NCBI RefSeq assembly: GCF_014648355.1
Contig: NZ_BMQY01000015.1
Location: forward strand, 1 to 64,000
Direction of reading: 5' to 3'
Source of the DNA: Couchioplanes azureus
GTDB taxonomy: Bacteria; Actinomycetota; Actinomycetes; Mycobacteriales; Micromonosporaceae
Length of the DNA: 64,000 bases
Both the position numbers and the translations under genes were made by a program. Positions 8,610 through 17,676 of this stretch are shown piece after piece (positions within the stretch are counted from its first letter, which is position 1; every line of letters starts with the position of its first letter). The notes under the pieces were generated by a model, which saw only the letters and a list, made by a program, of their open reading frames with translations, did not search any database and was not told the origin of the DNA.

Positions 8610-10274
8610 ATGCGTGCATCAGGGACGCAGGCGACGAGGCTCCGGGCGGTCATCGCCGCCGGTGTCGTCGGGGCGCTGACGATCGGCGCGGCCGGCTGTG
8701 CGGAGAGCGACCGCGACAGCGGCAAGGCCGCCGGCGGCGCCTTCATCTTCGCGGGTGCCGGTGACCCGAAGAACTTCGACCCGATCTTCAACGACGACGG
8801 GGAGTCGTTCCGGCCGATCCGGCAGATGTACGACACCCTCGTCACCCACAAGCCGGGCAGCGCCGAGCTGGCCGGTGGCCTGGCGGAGAGCTGGTCCAAC
8901 GACCCGACCGGCAAGGTCTGGACCTTCAAGCTGCGCCAGGGCGTCAAGTTCCACGACGGCACCGCGCTGGACGCCGCGGCGGTCTGCGCGAACTTCGACC
9001 GCTGGTACCACATGAAGGGCGAGGCCGCCCAGTCCCAGATGATCTACTACGCCGACGTCTTCGGTGGGTTCGCCGGGAACCCGGACGCCGTCTACGACAA
9101 CTGCAAGGCGCCGGACGCCTCGACCGCCGTCGTGACGATGAAGAAGTACAAGGGTGCCTTCCCGGGCGCGTTCACGCTCACCGCGTTCTCCATCGCCAGC
9201 CCGGCCGCGATGAAGAAGTACGACGCCGACACGGTCACGCAGAACGGCGACTCCTTTTCGTACAGCGCGTTCGCGACCGAGCACCCGACCGGCACCGGCG
9301 CGTTCACGTTCGGCGGCTGGAACAAGGCCACCGGCGAGATCACGCTGAACCGCAACCCCGACTACTGGGGCGGCAAGGCGAAGATGGACAAGGTGATCAT
9401 CAAGATCATCAAGGACGAGAACACCCGGAAGCAGGAGCTGCGCGCCGGCGCGGTGCACGCCATCGACTTCCCGGCCCCCGCCGACCGCAAGGCGCTGGCG
9501 GCCGAGGGCTACAAGGTGCTCGACCGGCCCGCCTTCAACATCCTCTACCTGGGCATCAACCAGAAGAACCCGAAGCTCAGGGATCTGCGGGTACGCCAGG
9601 CGATCGCGTACGCGCTCAACCGGGCCCAGCTGGTGCAGACCAAGGGCCCGGGCGGCTCGGCGGTGGCCGACGAGTTCCTGCCCAGCTCGGTGCTCGGTCA
9701 CGCCCCGGACGTGCAGAAGTACGAGTACGACGTGGACAAGGCCAAGCAGCTGCTGGCCGAGGCCGGGGCGACCGGCCTGACGCTCGACTTCTACTACCCG
9801 ACCGAGGTGTCCCGGCCGTACATGCCGAACCCGCAGGAGATCTTCACCGTGCTGGCGAACGACCTGCAGGCCGCCGGCATCAAGGTCAACGGTGTCCCGC
9901 GCCCGTGGAACGGCGGCTTCAAGGACGACGTGCAGCAGTTCGGCAAGCAGGACCTGCACATCCTCGGCTGGACCGGCGACTACAACGACCCGGGCAACTT
10001 CGTCGGCACGTTCTTCGGCCGGGCCAAGACCGAGTTCGGCGACCAGTCGATGACCGAGATGTTCACCGCCATCGGCAAGGCCGACGCGACCGTCGAACCG
10101 GCGGCCAAGAAGGCGGCCTTCGAGCAGGTCAACCGCGACCTCGCCGCCAAGTGGCTGCCGGCCGTGCCGATCTGGCACGCCCCGCCGGCCCTGGTCACCA
10201 CGAAGAACGTCGAGGGCTTGGTGCCGAGTCCGCTCACCGCCGAGAAGTTCGACACCGTCTCGCTCACCAAGTAG
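8610..10274 (+). CDS. ABC transporter substrate-binding lipoprotein, family 5 (peptide/opine/nickel)
   Basis: A 554-residue extracytoplasmic solute-binding protein. The ATG at 8610 is preceded by GAGGTGAG, so the upstream in-frame codons from 8580 are not used. A signal sequence ends in the lipobox GAAGC with the lipidated Cys at residue 30. The mature part has the family-5 pattern (NFDPIFNDDGES, LAESWSNDPTGKVWTFKLRQGVKFHDGT, the ITLNRNPDYWGG region) typical of DppA/OppA proteins. It delivers peptides or similar solutes to the permease encoded downstream. It opens a five-gene operon and is separated from the permease gene by a hairpin, as is usual for binding proteins that must be made in excess. 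Confidence 0.95.
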   Translation: MRASGTQATRLRAVIAAGVVGALTIGAAGCAESDRDSGKAAGGAFIFAGAGDPKNFDPIFNDDGESFRPIRQMYDTLVTHKPGSAELAGGLAESWSNDPTGKVWTFKLRQGVKFHDGTALDAAAVCANFDRWYHMKGEAAQSQMIYYADVFGGFAGNPDAVYDNCKAPDASTAVVTMKKYKGAFPGAFTLTAFSIASPAAMKKYDADTVTQNGDSFSYSAFATEHPTGTGAFTFGGWNKATGEITLNRNPDYWGGKAKMDKVIIKIIKDENTRKQELRAGAVHAIDFPAPADRKALAAEGYKVLDRPAFNILYLGINQKNPKLRDLRVRQAIAYALNRAQLVQTKGPGGSAVADEFLPSSVLGHAPDVQKYEYDVDKAKQLLAEAGATGLTLDFYYPTEVSRPYMPNPQEIFTVLANDLQAAGIKVNGVPRPWNGGFKDDVQQFGKQDLHILGWTGDYNDPGNFVGTFFGRAKTEFGDQSMTEMFTAIGKADATVEPAAKKAAFEQVNRDLAAKWLPAVPIWHAPPALVTTKNVEGLVPSPLTAEKFDTVSLTK

Positions 10275-10298
10275 GCCGGTAGTCATCGGCACCGCCGT

Positions 10299-10331
10299 GG
10301 CCCGGACCGGGACGACCCCCAGGTCCGGGCC
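10299..10331 (+). terminator. Intercistronic hairpin after the substrate-binding protein gene
   Basis: A perfect 10-bp inverted repeat, GGCCCGGACC (10299-10308) and GGTCCGGGCC (10322-10331), encloses a 13-nt loop. It lies between the binding-protein stop and the permease start. No U-tract follows, so it probably stabilises the upstream message or attenuates transcription rather than terminating it fully. That role is inferred. Confidence 0.65.
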
Positions 10332-10366
10332 GTCCGGCGCGAACTGACAAGGATGCGTCGTTCTCC

Positions 10367-11374
10367 ATGGTGAGAGTCATCGTGCGCCGCCTGCTCCAGC
10401 TGGTCGTCACCCTGATCGCCCTGACGACCCTGGTCTTCTTCTGGCTGCGCAGCCTTCCCGGCGGACCCGTCGACGCGTTGCTGGGCGAGCGCGCGACCCC
10501 GCAGACCCGCGAGTTGCTGACCCGGGCCCTCGGCTACGACCAGCCGATCTGGGTCCAGTACGGCCGCTTCCTCAGAAACGTGGTCACCGGCAACTTCGGC
10601 AACTCCATCCGCACCGGCGAGCCGGTGATGGACGTGATCGGCCGGTCCTTTCCCGCGACCATCGAACTGGCCGTCGCGGCGATCGTCATCGCCGTCGGGC
10701 TGGGCATCCCGCTGGGCTACCTCGCGGCCCGGTACCGCGGGCGGCTGCTGGACCACGCGACCATCATCGTCACCCTGATCGGCATCTCGATCCCGATCTT
10801 CTTCCTGGGCTACCTGCTCAAGGACTGGCTGACCCAGGACGTCCACCTCTTCCCGCCGTCCGGGCGGATCACCACCGGCCTGGCGAACACCGACGTGACC
10901 GGGTTCTTCGTGCTGGACGGGCTGCTGACCCGCGAGCTGGACGCCTCCGCCGACGCCCTCTGGCACCTGGTGCTGCCGGCCGTCACCCTGGCGACGATCC
11001 CGCTGGCGATCATCGTCCGGATCACCCGGGCCAGCGTGCTGGACGTCCTGGACGAGGACTACATCCGCACCGCGGACGCCAAGGGCCTGCGCAACGCCAC
11101 CATCCGCAAGCGGCACGTGCTGCGCAACGCGCTGCTGCCGGTGGTCACCACCATCGGCCTGCAGACCGGTGCGCTGCTGGCCGGTGCCGTGCTGACCGAG
11201 AAGGTCTACAACTGGGGCGGGCTGGGCACGCTGATCACCGACTCGATCAGCGGCAGCCGCGACTACCCGGTGCTGCAGGCCCTGATCCTGCTCGCCGCGA
11301 TCGTCTTCGTCGTGGTCAACCTGCTCGTCGACCTCTCGTACGCGATCATCGACCCCAGGGTGCGTGTGCAGTGA
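10367..11374 (+). CDS. ABC transporter permease, DppB/OppB family
   Basis: A 335-residue inner-membrane permease. The opening MVRVIVRRLLQLVVTLIALT is the characteristic first helix of DppB-type permeases, followed by a large periplasmic loop and the binding-protein-dependent transport domain. The cytoplasmic EAA-like loop is visible near DYIRTADAKGLRN, which contacts the ATPases. The C-terminus (DLSYAIIDPRVRVQ) is the canonical ending of this family. The stop overlaps the start of the next permease by 4 bp, indicating translational coupling. Confidence 0.95.
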   Translation: MVRVIVRRLLQLVVTLIALTTLVFFWLRSLPGGPVDALLGERATPQTRELLTRALGYDQPIWVQYGRFLRNVVTGNFGNSIRTGEPVMDVIGRSFPATIELAVAAIVIAVGLGIPLGYLAARYRGRLLDHATIIVTLIGISIPIFFLGYLLKDWLTQDVHLFPPSGRITTGLANTDVTGFFVLDGLLTRELDASADALWHLVLPAVTLATIPLAIIVRITRASVLDVLDEDYIRTADAKGLRNATIRKRHVLRNALLPVVTTIGLQTGALLAGAVLTEKVYNWGGLGTLITDSISGSRDYPVLQALILLAAIVFVVVNLLVDLSYAIIDPRVRVQ

Positions 11375-12330
11375 GCGGAACCGGGGGAATCTCGACGCTC
11401 GCCGACCACAAGCGCCGCCGCATCGACGAGCTGACCGCGCGGACCGCCGACGCCGGCGGGGTCAGCCTCGTCCGTGAGGCCGGTCGCCGGCTGCTGCGCG
11501 ACCCCGCCGCGATCGTGGGCGCGGTCATCATCCTGCTGTTCCTCGTCGTCGCGATCTTCGCGCCGCTGGTGGCGCCGCACGACCCGGTGCAGCAGTTCCC
11601 GGAGCTGACCCGGGACCTGACCGTCGACTCCATCCCGGGCACCACCGCCGGGCATCCGCTCGGCAGCGACCCGCTGGGCCGCGACTTCGCCTCCCGGATG
11701 ATCCACGGCGCCCGGCAGACGCTGTTCGTCGGCGTCCTGGCCACGCTCATCGGCCTGCTGCTCGGCGTGCTGCTCGGCGCGGTCGCCGGCGCGCTCGGCG
11801 GCGCGGTGGACGTGCTCATCATGCGGATCACCGACGTCATGCTGGCCCTGCCCAGCCTGCTGCTGGCGATCACCCTGGTCGCCCTGGCCAGCGAGTCCTC
11901 GCAGTGGACGGTGATCATCGCGGTCGCGGTGGTGAACGTGCCCGTCTTCGCCCGGCTGCTCCGCGGATCGATGCTGGCGCAACGGGAGAGCGATCATGTG
12001 CTCGCGGCCCGCGCCCTGGGCGTGAAGCGGCGGGACATCGTGCTGCGGCACATGCTGCCCAACTCGCTCACCGCGGTCATCGTGCAGGCCACCCTGACCT
12101 TCGCGGTGGCGATCCTGGACGCGGCCGCGCTGTCGTTCCTGGGCCTCGGCGACCCGGACATCAACCGGGCCGAGTGGGGCCTGATGCTCGGTGTGGACGG
12201 CGTCCGATACTTCGAGGTCCGCCCCGAACTGGCCTATTTCCCGGCGCTGGCCGTCATTCTCGTGGCCCTCGGCTTCACCCTGCTCGGCGAGAGCATGCGC
12301 GAGGCGCTCGACCCGAAGAACCGGCGGTGA
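11371..12330 (+). CDS. ABC transporter permease, DppC/OppC family
   Basis: A 319-residue permease that forms the heterodimeric channel with the preceding protein. The GTG start sits inside the stop of the upstream gene (GTGA overlap). An N-terminal cytoplasmic stretch of about 30 residues precedes the first helix (AIVGAVIILLFLVVAIFAPLVAP), then HPLGSDPLGRDFASRMIHGARQTL, a signature of DppC proteins, and an EAA loop around DHVLAARALGVKRRDIVLRHMLPN. It ends with GESMREALDPKNRR, typical of the family. The next gene starts 6 bp later. Confidence 0.95.
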   Translation: MSGTGGISTLADHKRRRIDELTARTADAGGVSLVREAGRRLLRDPAAIVGAVIILLFLVVAIFAPLVAPHDPVQQFPELTRDLTVDSIPGTTAGHPLGSDPLGRDFASRMIHGARQTLFVGVLATLIGLLLGVLLGAVAGALGGAVDVLIMRITDVMLALPSLLLAITLVALASESSQWTVIIAVAVVNVPVFARLLRGSMLAQRESDHVLAARALGVKRRDIVLRHMLPNSLTAVIVQATLTFAVAILDAAALSFLGLGDPDINRAEWGLMLGVDGVRYFEVRPELAYFPALAVILVALGFTLLGESMREALDPKNRR

Positions 12331-12336
12331 TCTGTC

Positions 12337-13320
12337 ATGCCTCTGCTCGACGTTCGTGATCTGTCGGTCGTCTTCCGGCGCAAGGGCGCCAGGCCCTTCG
12401 CCGCGGTGGACGGGGTCGGCTTCTCCGTGCAGCCCGGCCAGACGGTCGGGCTGGTCGGCGAGTCCGGCTGCGGCAAGTCGGTGACCAGCCTGGCGATCAT
12501 GGGTCTGCTGCCGCGCCGCGGCACCAGGGTCACCGGCGAGGTCCTCTTCGACGGCAGCGACCTGCTCAGGCTGCGCCCGCAGGAGCTGCGGGACCGGCGC
12601 GGTCGCGACATCGGCATGATCTTCCAGGACCCGCTGTCCTCGCTGAACCCGGTGATCCCGCTCGGCCTGCAGGTGGCCGAGGTGCTCGAACGCCACCAGG
12701 GCCGGACCCGGCAGGCGGCGCTGAGGGAGGCCCGGGCCCTGCTCGACGCGGTCGGCATCCCGGACCCGGCACGGCGGCTCCAGGAGTTCCCGCACCAGCT
12801 CTCCGGCGGCATGCGGCAGCGGGCGCTGATCGCCATCGCCCTGGCCTGCAAGCCGCGCCTGCTGATCGCCGACGAGCCGACGACGGCGCTGGACGTGACC
12901 ATCCAGGCGCAGATCCTCACGCTGCTCAAGGAGCTGGTCGACCGGTCCGGTACGGCGCTCGTGATGATCACCCACGACCTCGGGATCGTGGCCGGCCTCT
13001 GCGACACGGTCAACGTCCTGTACGCCGGCAAGGTGGTCGAGCGGGCCGGACGCCACGACTTGTTCGCGGACCCGCGGCACCCGTACACCCATGGGTTGCT
13101 GCAGTCCGTGCCCCGGCTCGATGCCGACCGCGGCGGGCGGCTGCACCAGATCCGCGGCTCGGTCGGCGACAACATCCCGTGGTCCGAGGGGTGCGCCTTC
13201 GCGCCGCGCTGCGACCGGGTGAACGACGCCTGCATCGGCGAGACGGTGCCGCTCGAGCCCACCGTGCGCGGCGGCGCGCTGCGGTGCACGAACCCCGTTG
13301 CGCAGGAGGTGCCGGCGTGA
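12337..13320 (+). CDS. ABC transporter ATP-binding protein, DppD/OppD family
   Basis: A 327-residue cytoplasmic ATPase that powers the importer. Walker A is GESGCGKS with Lys47. The signature motif is LSGGMRQRALIA, Walker B LLIADEPTTALD, and the switch histidine is in MITHDLG. The C-terminal oligopeptide-transporter extension includes the HPYTHGLLQSVPRL segment and a cysteine-containing loop (CAFAPRCDRVNDAC, then the CTNP segment) that in relatives can bind an iron-sulfur cluster. The stop overlaps the next start by 4 bp. Confidence 0.95.
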   Translation: MPLLDVRDLSVVFRRKGARPFAAVDGVGFSVQPGQTVGLVGESGCGKSVTSLAIMGLLPRRGTRVTGEVLFDGSDLLRLRPQELRDRRGRDIGMIFQDPLSSLNPVIPLGLQVAEVLERHQGRTRQAALREARALLDAVGIPDPARRLQEFPHQLSGGMRQRALIAIALACKPRLLIADEPTTALDVTIQAQILTLLKELVDRSGTALVMITHDLGIVAGLCDTVNVLYAGKVVERAGRHDLFADPRHPYTHGLLQSVPRLDADRGGRLHQIRGSVGDNIPWSEGCAFAPRCDRVNDACIGETVPLEPTVRGGALRCTNPVAQEVPA

Positions 13321-14423
13321 GCGAACCACTGCTCCAGATCGACGACCTCAAGGTCCACTTCCCGATCAAGAGCGGACTGCTCTTCGACCGTACGGTCGGC
13401 CACGTCTATGCCGTCGACGGGGTGTCGCTGAAGGTCGAGCGGGGCGAGACCTACGGCCTGGTCGGCGAGTCCGGGTGCGGCAAGTCGACGCTGGGCCGCG
13501 GCCTGCTGCGGCTGGTCGAGCCGACCAGCGGCGGCATCACCTTCGACGGCACGGACGTCCGCGCGCTTCAGGGCGAGCGGATGCGGCTGTTCCGCCGGCG
13601 CATGCAGATGGTGTTCCAGGACCCGATGTCGAGCCTGGACCCGCGGCAGTCGGTGGAGTCCCTGCTCGTCGAGGGCCTCCGGGCGCATGGCCTGCACAGG
13701 GACAAGGCGGGGGCGCGGAGGCGGCTGACGTCCACCCTGGACTCGGTCGGCCTGCCCGCATCGGCGCTGCGCAAGTACCCGCACGAGTTCTCCGGCGGGC
13801 AGCGGCAGCGGATCGGCATCGCCCGGGCCCTGGTGCTCGGGCCCGAGCTCATCGTGGCCGACGAGCCGGTGTCCGCGCTCGACGTGTCGATCCAGGCCCA
13901 GGTGGTCAACCTCCTCGGCGACCTGCAGGAGTCGCTCGGGCTGACCTACCTGGTGATCGCGCACGACCTGGCGGTCGTCCGGCACATCTGCGACACCATC
14001 GGCGTGATGTACCTGGGCTCGCTGGTCGAGGAGGCGGACGGCGACCAGCTGTACGAGCGCCCGCTGCACCCGTACACCCGGGCCCTGCTGTCGGCCGTGC
14101 CCATCCCCGACCCGCAGGTGGAGGACCGGCGCGAGCGGATCCTGCTGGCCGGCGACCTGCCGTCGCCGGCCGCCCCGCCGAGCGGATGCCGGTTCCGCAC
14201 GCGCTGTCCCTGGTCGCAGCACCGCTGCGCCGAACAGCGCCCGGAGCTGCGGGTGTTCGACCGGTCGGGACAGCGGGTGGCCTGCCACTTCGCCGAGGAG
14301 ATCCGCAGCGGTGAGCTGACGGCGCACGAGGTGCGTGTGGAGCTCGTCCGCCCGGATGCGGACCCGGCCCCGGACGTGGGCGCCGAGCTGATCCAGACCC
14401 GGACGGACCTGCCCGCGCCGTAG
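13317..14423 (+). CDS. ABC transporter ATP-binding protein, DppF/OppF family
   Basis: A 368-residue partner ATPase. The GTG at 13317 overlaps the upstream stop (GTGA), which fixes the start; the in-frame sequence upstream of it belongs to the other frame. It contains Walker A GESGCGKS (Lys56), QDPMSSLDPR, the signature FSGGQRQRIGIARAL, Walker B LIVADEPVSALD, and the C-terminal HPYTRALLSAVPIPDP plus cysteine segment (CRFRTRCPWSQHRC). With the preceding gene it forms the heterodimeric nucleotide-binding pair and closes the five-gene operon. Confidence 0.95.
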   Translation: MSEPLLQIDDLKVHFPIKSGLLFDRTVGHVYAVDGVSLKVERGETYGLVGESGCGKSTLGRGLLRLVEPTSGGITFDGTDVRALQGERMRLFRRRMQMVFQDPMSSLDPRQSVESLLVEGLRAHGLHRDKAGARRRLTSTLDSVGLPASALRKYPHEFSGGQRQRIGIARALVLGPELIVADEPVSALDVSIQAQVVNLLGDLQESLGLTYLVIAHDLAVVRHICDTIGVMYLGSLVEEADGDQLYERPLHPYTRALLSAVPIPDPQVEDRRERILLAGDLPSPAAPPSGCRFRTRCPWSQHRCAEQRPELRVFDRSGQRVACHFAEEIRSGELTAHEVRVELVRPDADPAPDVGAELIQTRTDLPAP

Positions 14424-14439
14424 CCGGTTCCCGCCGCCG

Positions 14440-16392
14440 TCAGGACGTCGCGAAGAACAGGGTCGGGTCGGACCACTTCACCCGGGCCGAGGGCGGTGCC
14501 AGGACGGACACCGCAGCGCCGTTGACGGCCACGGCCGCGGCCGGGTCGAACGGCGCCGACCGCAGCGCGCCGTCCGCGGTGCCGAAGAGCACTCTGTTGT
14601 CGACCCACGTCAGCCCTCGGGTCCCGCGCCAGTTGACGCCCGCGGTGGGCAGCACGAAGGTCGTGCAGCCGATGACCGAGCCGTCCGGGGTCAGGTACCG
14701 GTAGAACAGCCTGCTGTCGTTGGCCACGGTGTAGTACATCCGGCCGCTCAGGTAGAACGCGCCGGTCATCGCGCCGGCGTTGTACCAGGCGTTGTATCCG
14801 CTTCCCAGCCACGGCGCGCCCACGTTGCCGCCGGTGAACATCGAGACGTTCAGCGCCGGTCCCTTGGCCCAGTAGAGCTTGTTGCCCAGGGCGAAGGCCG
14901 CACCGCCGTTGGTGAACGCCGGCTGGCTGGTCACGGTCGGCTGACCCACCGTGGCGCCCTCGAGCGGCACCTTGGCGAGCTTGCCGTTGCCCGTACCCAG
15001 GTAGAGGAAGCCCTTCGAGCCCTTCGGCGCGTCCTGGGCCGGCACCGTGTGCCCGCCCGAGGCCGGGAAGAACGCCTGGCGGCCGTGGTACTCGCCGGCG
15101 ACGCCGTCCGAGTCGAAGCCGGCGTAGAGGCCCTTGCCGCCCTTCCACAGCTCCCACACGATCGGCCCCCAGCCGACGGATCCGGCCGGCAGCTTGCCGC
15201 CGCCCGACCGCGTCGGATTCCAGACCATCGGGAGACCGTTGCTCGCGTCCAGGGCGCCGAAGCCGAAGCGGGAGACACCGCCCCGGCCCTGGGTGTTGCT
15301 GCCGTCGGCGTTGTTCAGCCAGCGGAAATGACCGGCCGCGTAGACCACGCCGTCGGTCACCTCGATCGAGGTGACCGAGTCCCCGCCGGTGAAGTTCACC
15401 CAGGTGGCCTGCACGGCGCCGCGGTGGGCCGTCTCGAACCGCGCGACGGCGTCGCAGTACCCGTCGCCGCTGCCACCGTCGGCGGCGATGGCGAAGTAGC
15501 TGCCGTCGTCGGAGAAGTCGACGTCACGGGCATAGAACGGGAAGCTCCCGCTCCCGCACGCCGCGACATACCGGTCGGTCCTCCAGTCGGCGACGGCCGG
15601 CGTACCGCTCGTGTCGATGACCACGACCTGGTTGCGGTTCTGGCCGTTGACCTTCGTGAAGTTGCCGGTCGCCACGACGGTGCGGCCGTTGGGCGCGACG
15701 GCGAGGGCCCACACCAGCTCGGTGCTGTTCGGGTACGGCCGGGCGACGCCGGCGTCGATCCGGAAACTGTTGTCGATGGCGCCGGTGGTGGCGTTCAGCC
15801 GGGCCAGCAGCGAGTGCTCGGTGCCGTTGACCCAGTGGAAGGCACCGGCGATGTAGAGGTGGTTCCCGTGCACGACGGTCCGGCGGACCACGCCGCCGTC
15901 GGCCCGTCCGGCCCAGCTACCGATCGTCCGGCCCGTGACCGGGTCGATCGCGACCAGGTTCTTGCGGGAGACGCCGTTCACCGTGGTGAAGTTGCCGCCG
16001 ACGATGAGCTTGCCGTCGGGGCTGACGGCGAGCGACTGCACCGCGTCGTCGAAGGCGGGCGTGAAGCCGGTCTTCAGCGCACCGGTGCTCGCGTCGTACG
16101 CGACCAGGTACCTGATCGGGCTGAAGGTGCCGGCACCGGCTGCCTTGATGCCGGTGAAGGAACCGCCGGCGTAGATGGTGTTCCCGATCTGCGTGAACGC
16201 TCGGATACTGCCGTTCCGGGCGTGCGGCGTGAAGTCCGCCGGGTCGGCCGAGGCGATCGTCGCGGCCACGGGCTGCGGGACGTACACCGCGACGGCGGGG
16301 GCGGCGGTCAGACCGATCGTCAGACCGAGCGCAGCGGCCGGCGCCAGGGCCCTGGTGAGCAGCCGCGGCCGGAGTCGACGCCTTGAGGGCAC
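14440..16392 (-). CDS. Secreted delta-60-repeat beta-propeller protein
   Basis: A 650-residue exported protein. The GTG at 16392 has GAGGAG upstream and is followed by a classic signal peptide (RRRLRPRLLTRALAP, then a hydrophobic core, with cleavage near AVA around residue 33); the frame extends further upstream but is not used. The mature part consists of propeller blades of the delta-60/NHL type, with repeated units such as IYAGGSFTGIKAAG and LIVGGNFTTVNGVSRKNLV. Similar proteins are widespread in actinomycetes and lack an assigned function; extracellular binding or adhesion is plausible. It converges on the ABC operon, with only 16 bp between the stops. Confidence 0.85.
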   Translation of the reverse strand: MPSRRRLRPRLLTRALAPAAALGLTIGLTAAPAVAVYVPQPVAATIASADPADFTPHARNGSIRAFTQIGNTIYAGGSFTGIKAAGAGTFSPIRYLVAYDASTGALKTGFTPAFDDAVQSLAVSPDGKLIVGGNFTTVNGVSRKNLVAIDPVTGRTIGSWAGRADGGVVRRTVVHGNHLYIAGAFHWVNGTEHSLLARLNATTGAIDNSFRIDAGVARPYPNSTELVWALAVAPNGRTVVATGNFTKVNGQNRNQVVVIDTSGTPAVADWRTDRYVAACGSGSFPFYARDVDFSDDGSYFAIAADGGSGDGYCDAVARFETAHRGAVQATWVNFTGGDSVTSIEVTDGVVYAAGHFRWLNNADGSNTQGRGGVSRFGFGALDASNGLPMVWNPTRSGGGKLPAGSVGWGPIVWELWKGGKGLYAGFDSDGVAGEYHGRQAFFPASGGHTVPAQDAPKGSKGFLYLGTGNGKLAKVPLEGATVGQPTVTSQPAFTNGGAAFALGNKLYWAKGPALNVSMFTGGNVGAPWLGSGYNAWYNAGAMTGAFYLSGRMYYTVANDSRLFYRYLTPDGSVIGCTTFVLPTAGVNWRGTRGLTWVDNRVLFGTADGALRSAPFDPAAAVAVNGAAVSVLAPPSARVKWSDPTLFFATS

Positions 16393-16460
16393 GGGGTCTC
16401 CTCTTCGAGCACGATCTTGTGGCCGGCACCATAGCAAGACGAGCGCGCCACCGTCATGGC

Positions 16461-17486
16461 TCAATGTTGGAGGTCGGCGGGGATGAAAAGTCCCTGACGC
16501 TGCGCGCGCATAGCGGCTACCGTCCGCGACGGCGTGTCCAGTTTCGCCATGATGTCGTCGAGGTGTGCGGCGACGGTACGGGTGGTGACGTCCAGGGCCG
16601 CGGCGATGTGCGCAGGGGAGCACCCCTCGACGAGCAGGCCGAGCACCTGCAGCTCGCGCGCGGTCAGGCCGTGCAACGGCGGCGGTGGCGACAGGAGCAC
16701 CACGACCTGCGCGGGGCTGGCCGGCTGCGGTGGGCAGGCGAGCGCGGTGACCCGCGCCAGCAGCGGCGCATCGTCCATGCCCGGGTCGTCGTGCCGGCAC
16801 AGGAACGCGGTACGGATCTGGCGGTTGGCCAGCCGCGCCAGCGCGGCGGTGAGCACGGGACCGCGGGGAGCCAGCAGAGCATGACCGGGCAGGCCGGGCA
16901 GCACGGTGGTGTCGCCGCCGCGGCTGACGACCACCCCCGCTGTCGCATCCGTCATCAGCGACGCGAGGGCGGACAGGGTGCGGAGCGGATCCACCGCGCG
17001 GGCGATGAGTGGCATGGCCATGTGCAGTACCGCGCAGGTGGATTCGCTGGCCGGCCGGGGATCGGCGGTGTTGACGGTGAACAGGCCGAGAAACCGGCCG
17101 TCGGCGGTGAACAGGCCACTGCCCAGGCCTTCGCGATAGCCCGCCGGATACAGGTGCTCGGCCCACAGGGGAAGCTCGTCGGGAAGCGGAGTCAGGTCGC
17201 TGACCCGCAGCGGGCGGTGACTGCCGTGCAGGTCCATCCGCTCCAGGTCGGTGACCAGCGCCGGGCTGTCCAGATACCGGTGCGCCGCCTCGAAACCTCG
17301 GCGGACCAGCGGCACGTGCCGGCGCCGCTCGGCATCGAAGAGGGTGATGAACGCGCCGTCGTAATGGGTGATCCGGCGCAGCGGCTCCATGAGCGCCTGC
17401 GCCCGGTCGGTGACGCTGCCCGGGATCGCCGCGACAGCGGCGATCTCCACCATCACCTGCAGCGCCCAGGCGGGCAAGTCGACCAT
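16461..17486 (-). CDS. GAF-domain LuxR-family transcriptional regulator
   Basis: The protein is 340 residues from the ATG at 17486, which has GGGATGG upstream; the frame could start 17 codons earlier but lacks a ribosome-binding site there. A GAF-like sensory region (about 10-170) is followed by a linker and a C-terminal LuxR helix-turn-helix with intact hallmarks (LTARELQVLGLLVEG, then TTRTVAAHLDDIMAKL). Its gene is divergent from a full-length paralogue at 17677, and the two share blocks such as LPLWAEHL / IRLWAEHL and GDTTVLPGLPGHALLAP / GDTAPLPGLPGHPLLAP. It probably senses a small molecule and regulates nearby genes, perhaps its own promoter region. Confidence 0.88.
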   Translation of the reverse strand: MVDLPAWALQVMVEIAAVAAIPGSVTDRAQALMEPLRRITHYDGAFITLFDAERRRHVPLVRRGFEAAHRYLDSPALVTDLERMDLHGSHRPLRVSDLTPLPDELPLWAEHLYPAGYREGLGSGLFTADGRFLGLFTVNTADPRPASESTCAVLHMAMPLIARAVDPLRTLSALASLMTDATAGVVVSRGGDTTVLPGLPGHALLAPRGPVLTAALARLANRQIRTAFLCRHDDPGMDDAPLLARVTALACPPQPASPAQVVVLLSPPPPLHGLTARELQVLGLLVEGCSPAHIAAALDVTTRTVAAHLDDIMAKLDTPSRTVAAMRAQRQGLFIPADLQH

Positions 17487-17676
17487 GCGACACCATCCCG
17501 AGATGACAGCTGCGCGGCTTGCCGCTCCATTCTGCACCTTGGCGCAGGCGCGACCTAGACGGCGTCCTCCGGGAGGCGAGGAGTTAACCTACCTGTACGT
17601 GATCGCACGAGCTGTACGTCTTCGGTGCATCCCGGTGACGTGAGCCTTGGCCGACCACACCGGACAGGACTAGGCC

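Noticed and set aside
8610..14423. Nickel-specific importer
   Set aside because: Family 5 binding proteins carry peptides, opines, sugars or nickel; no metal-specific neighbours are present, so the substrate was left open.
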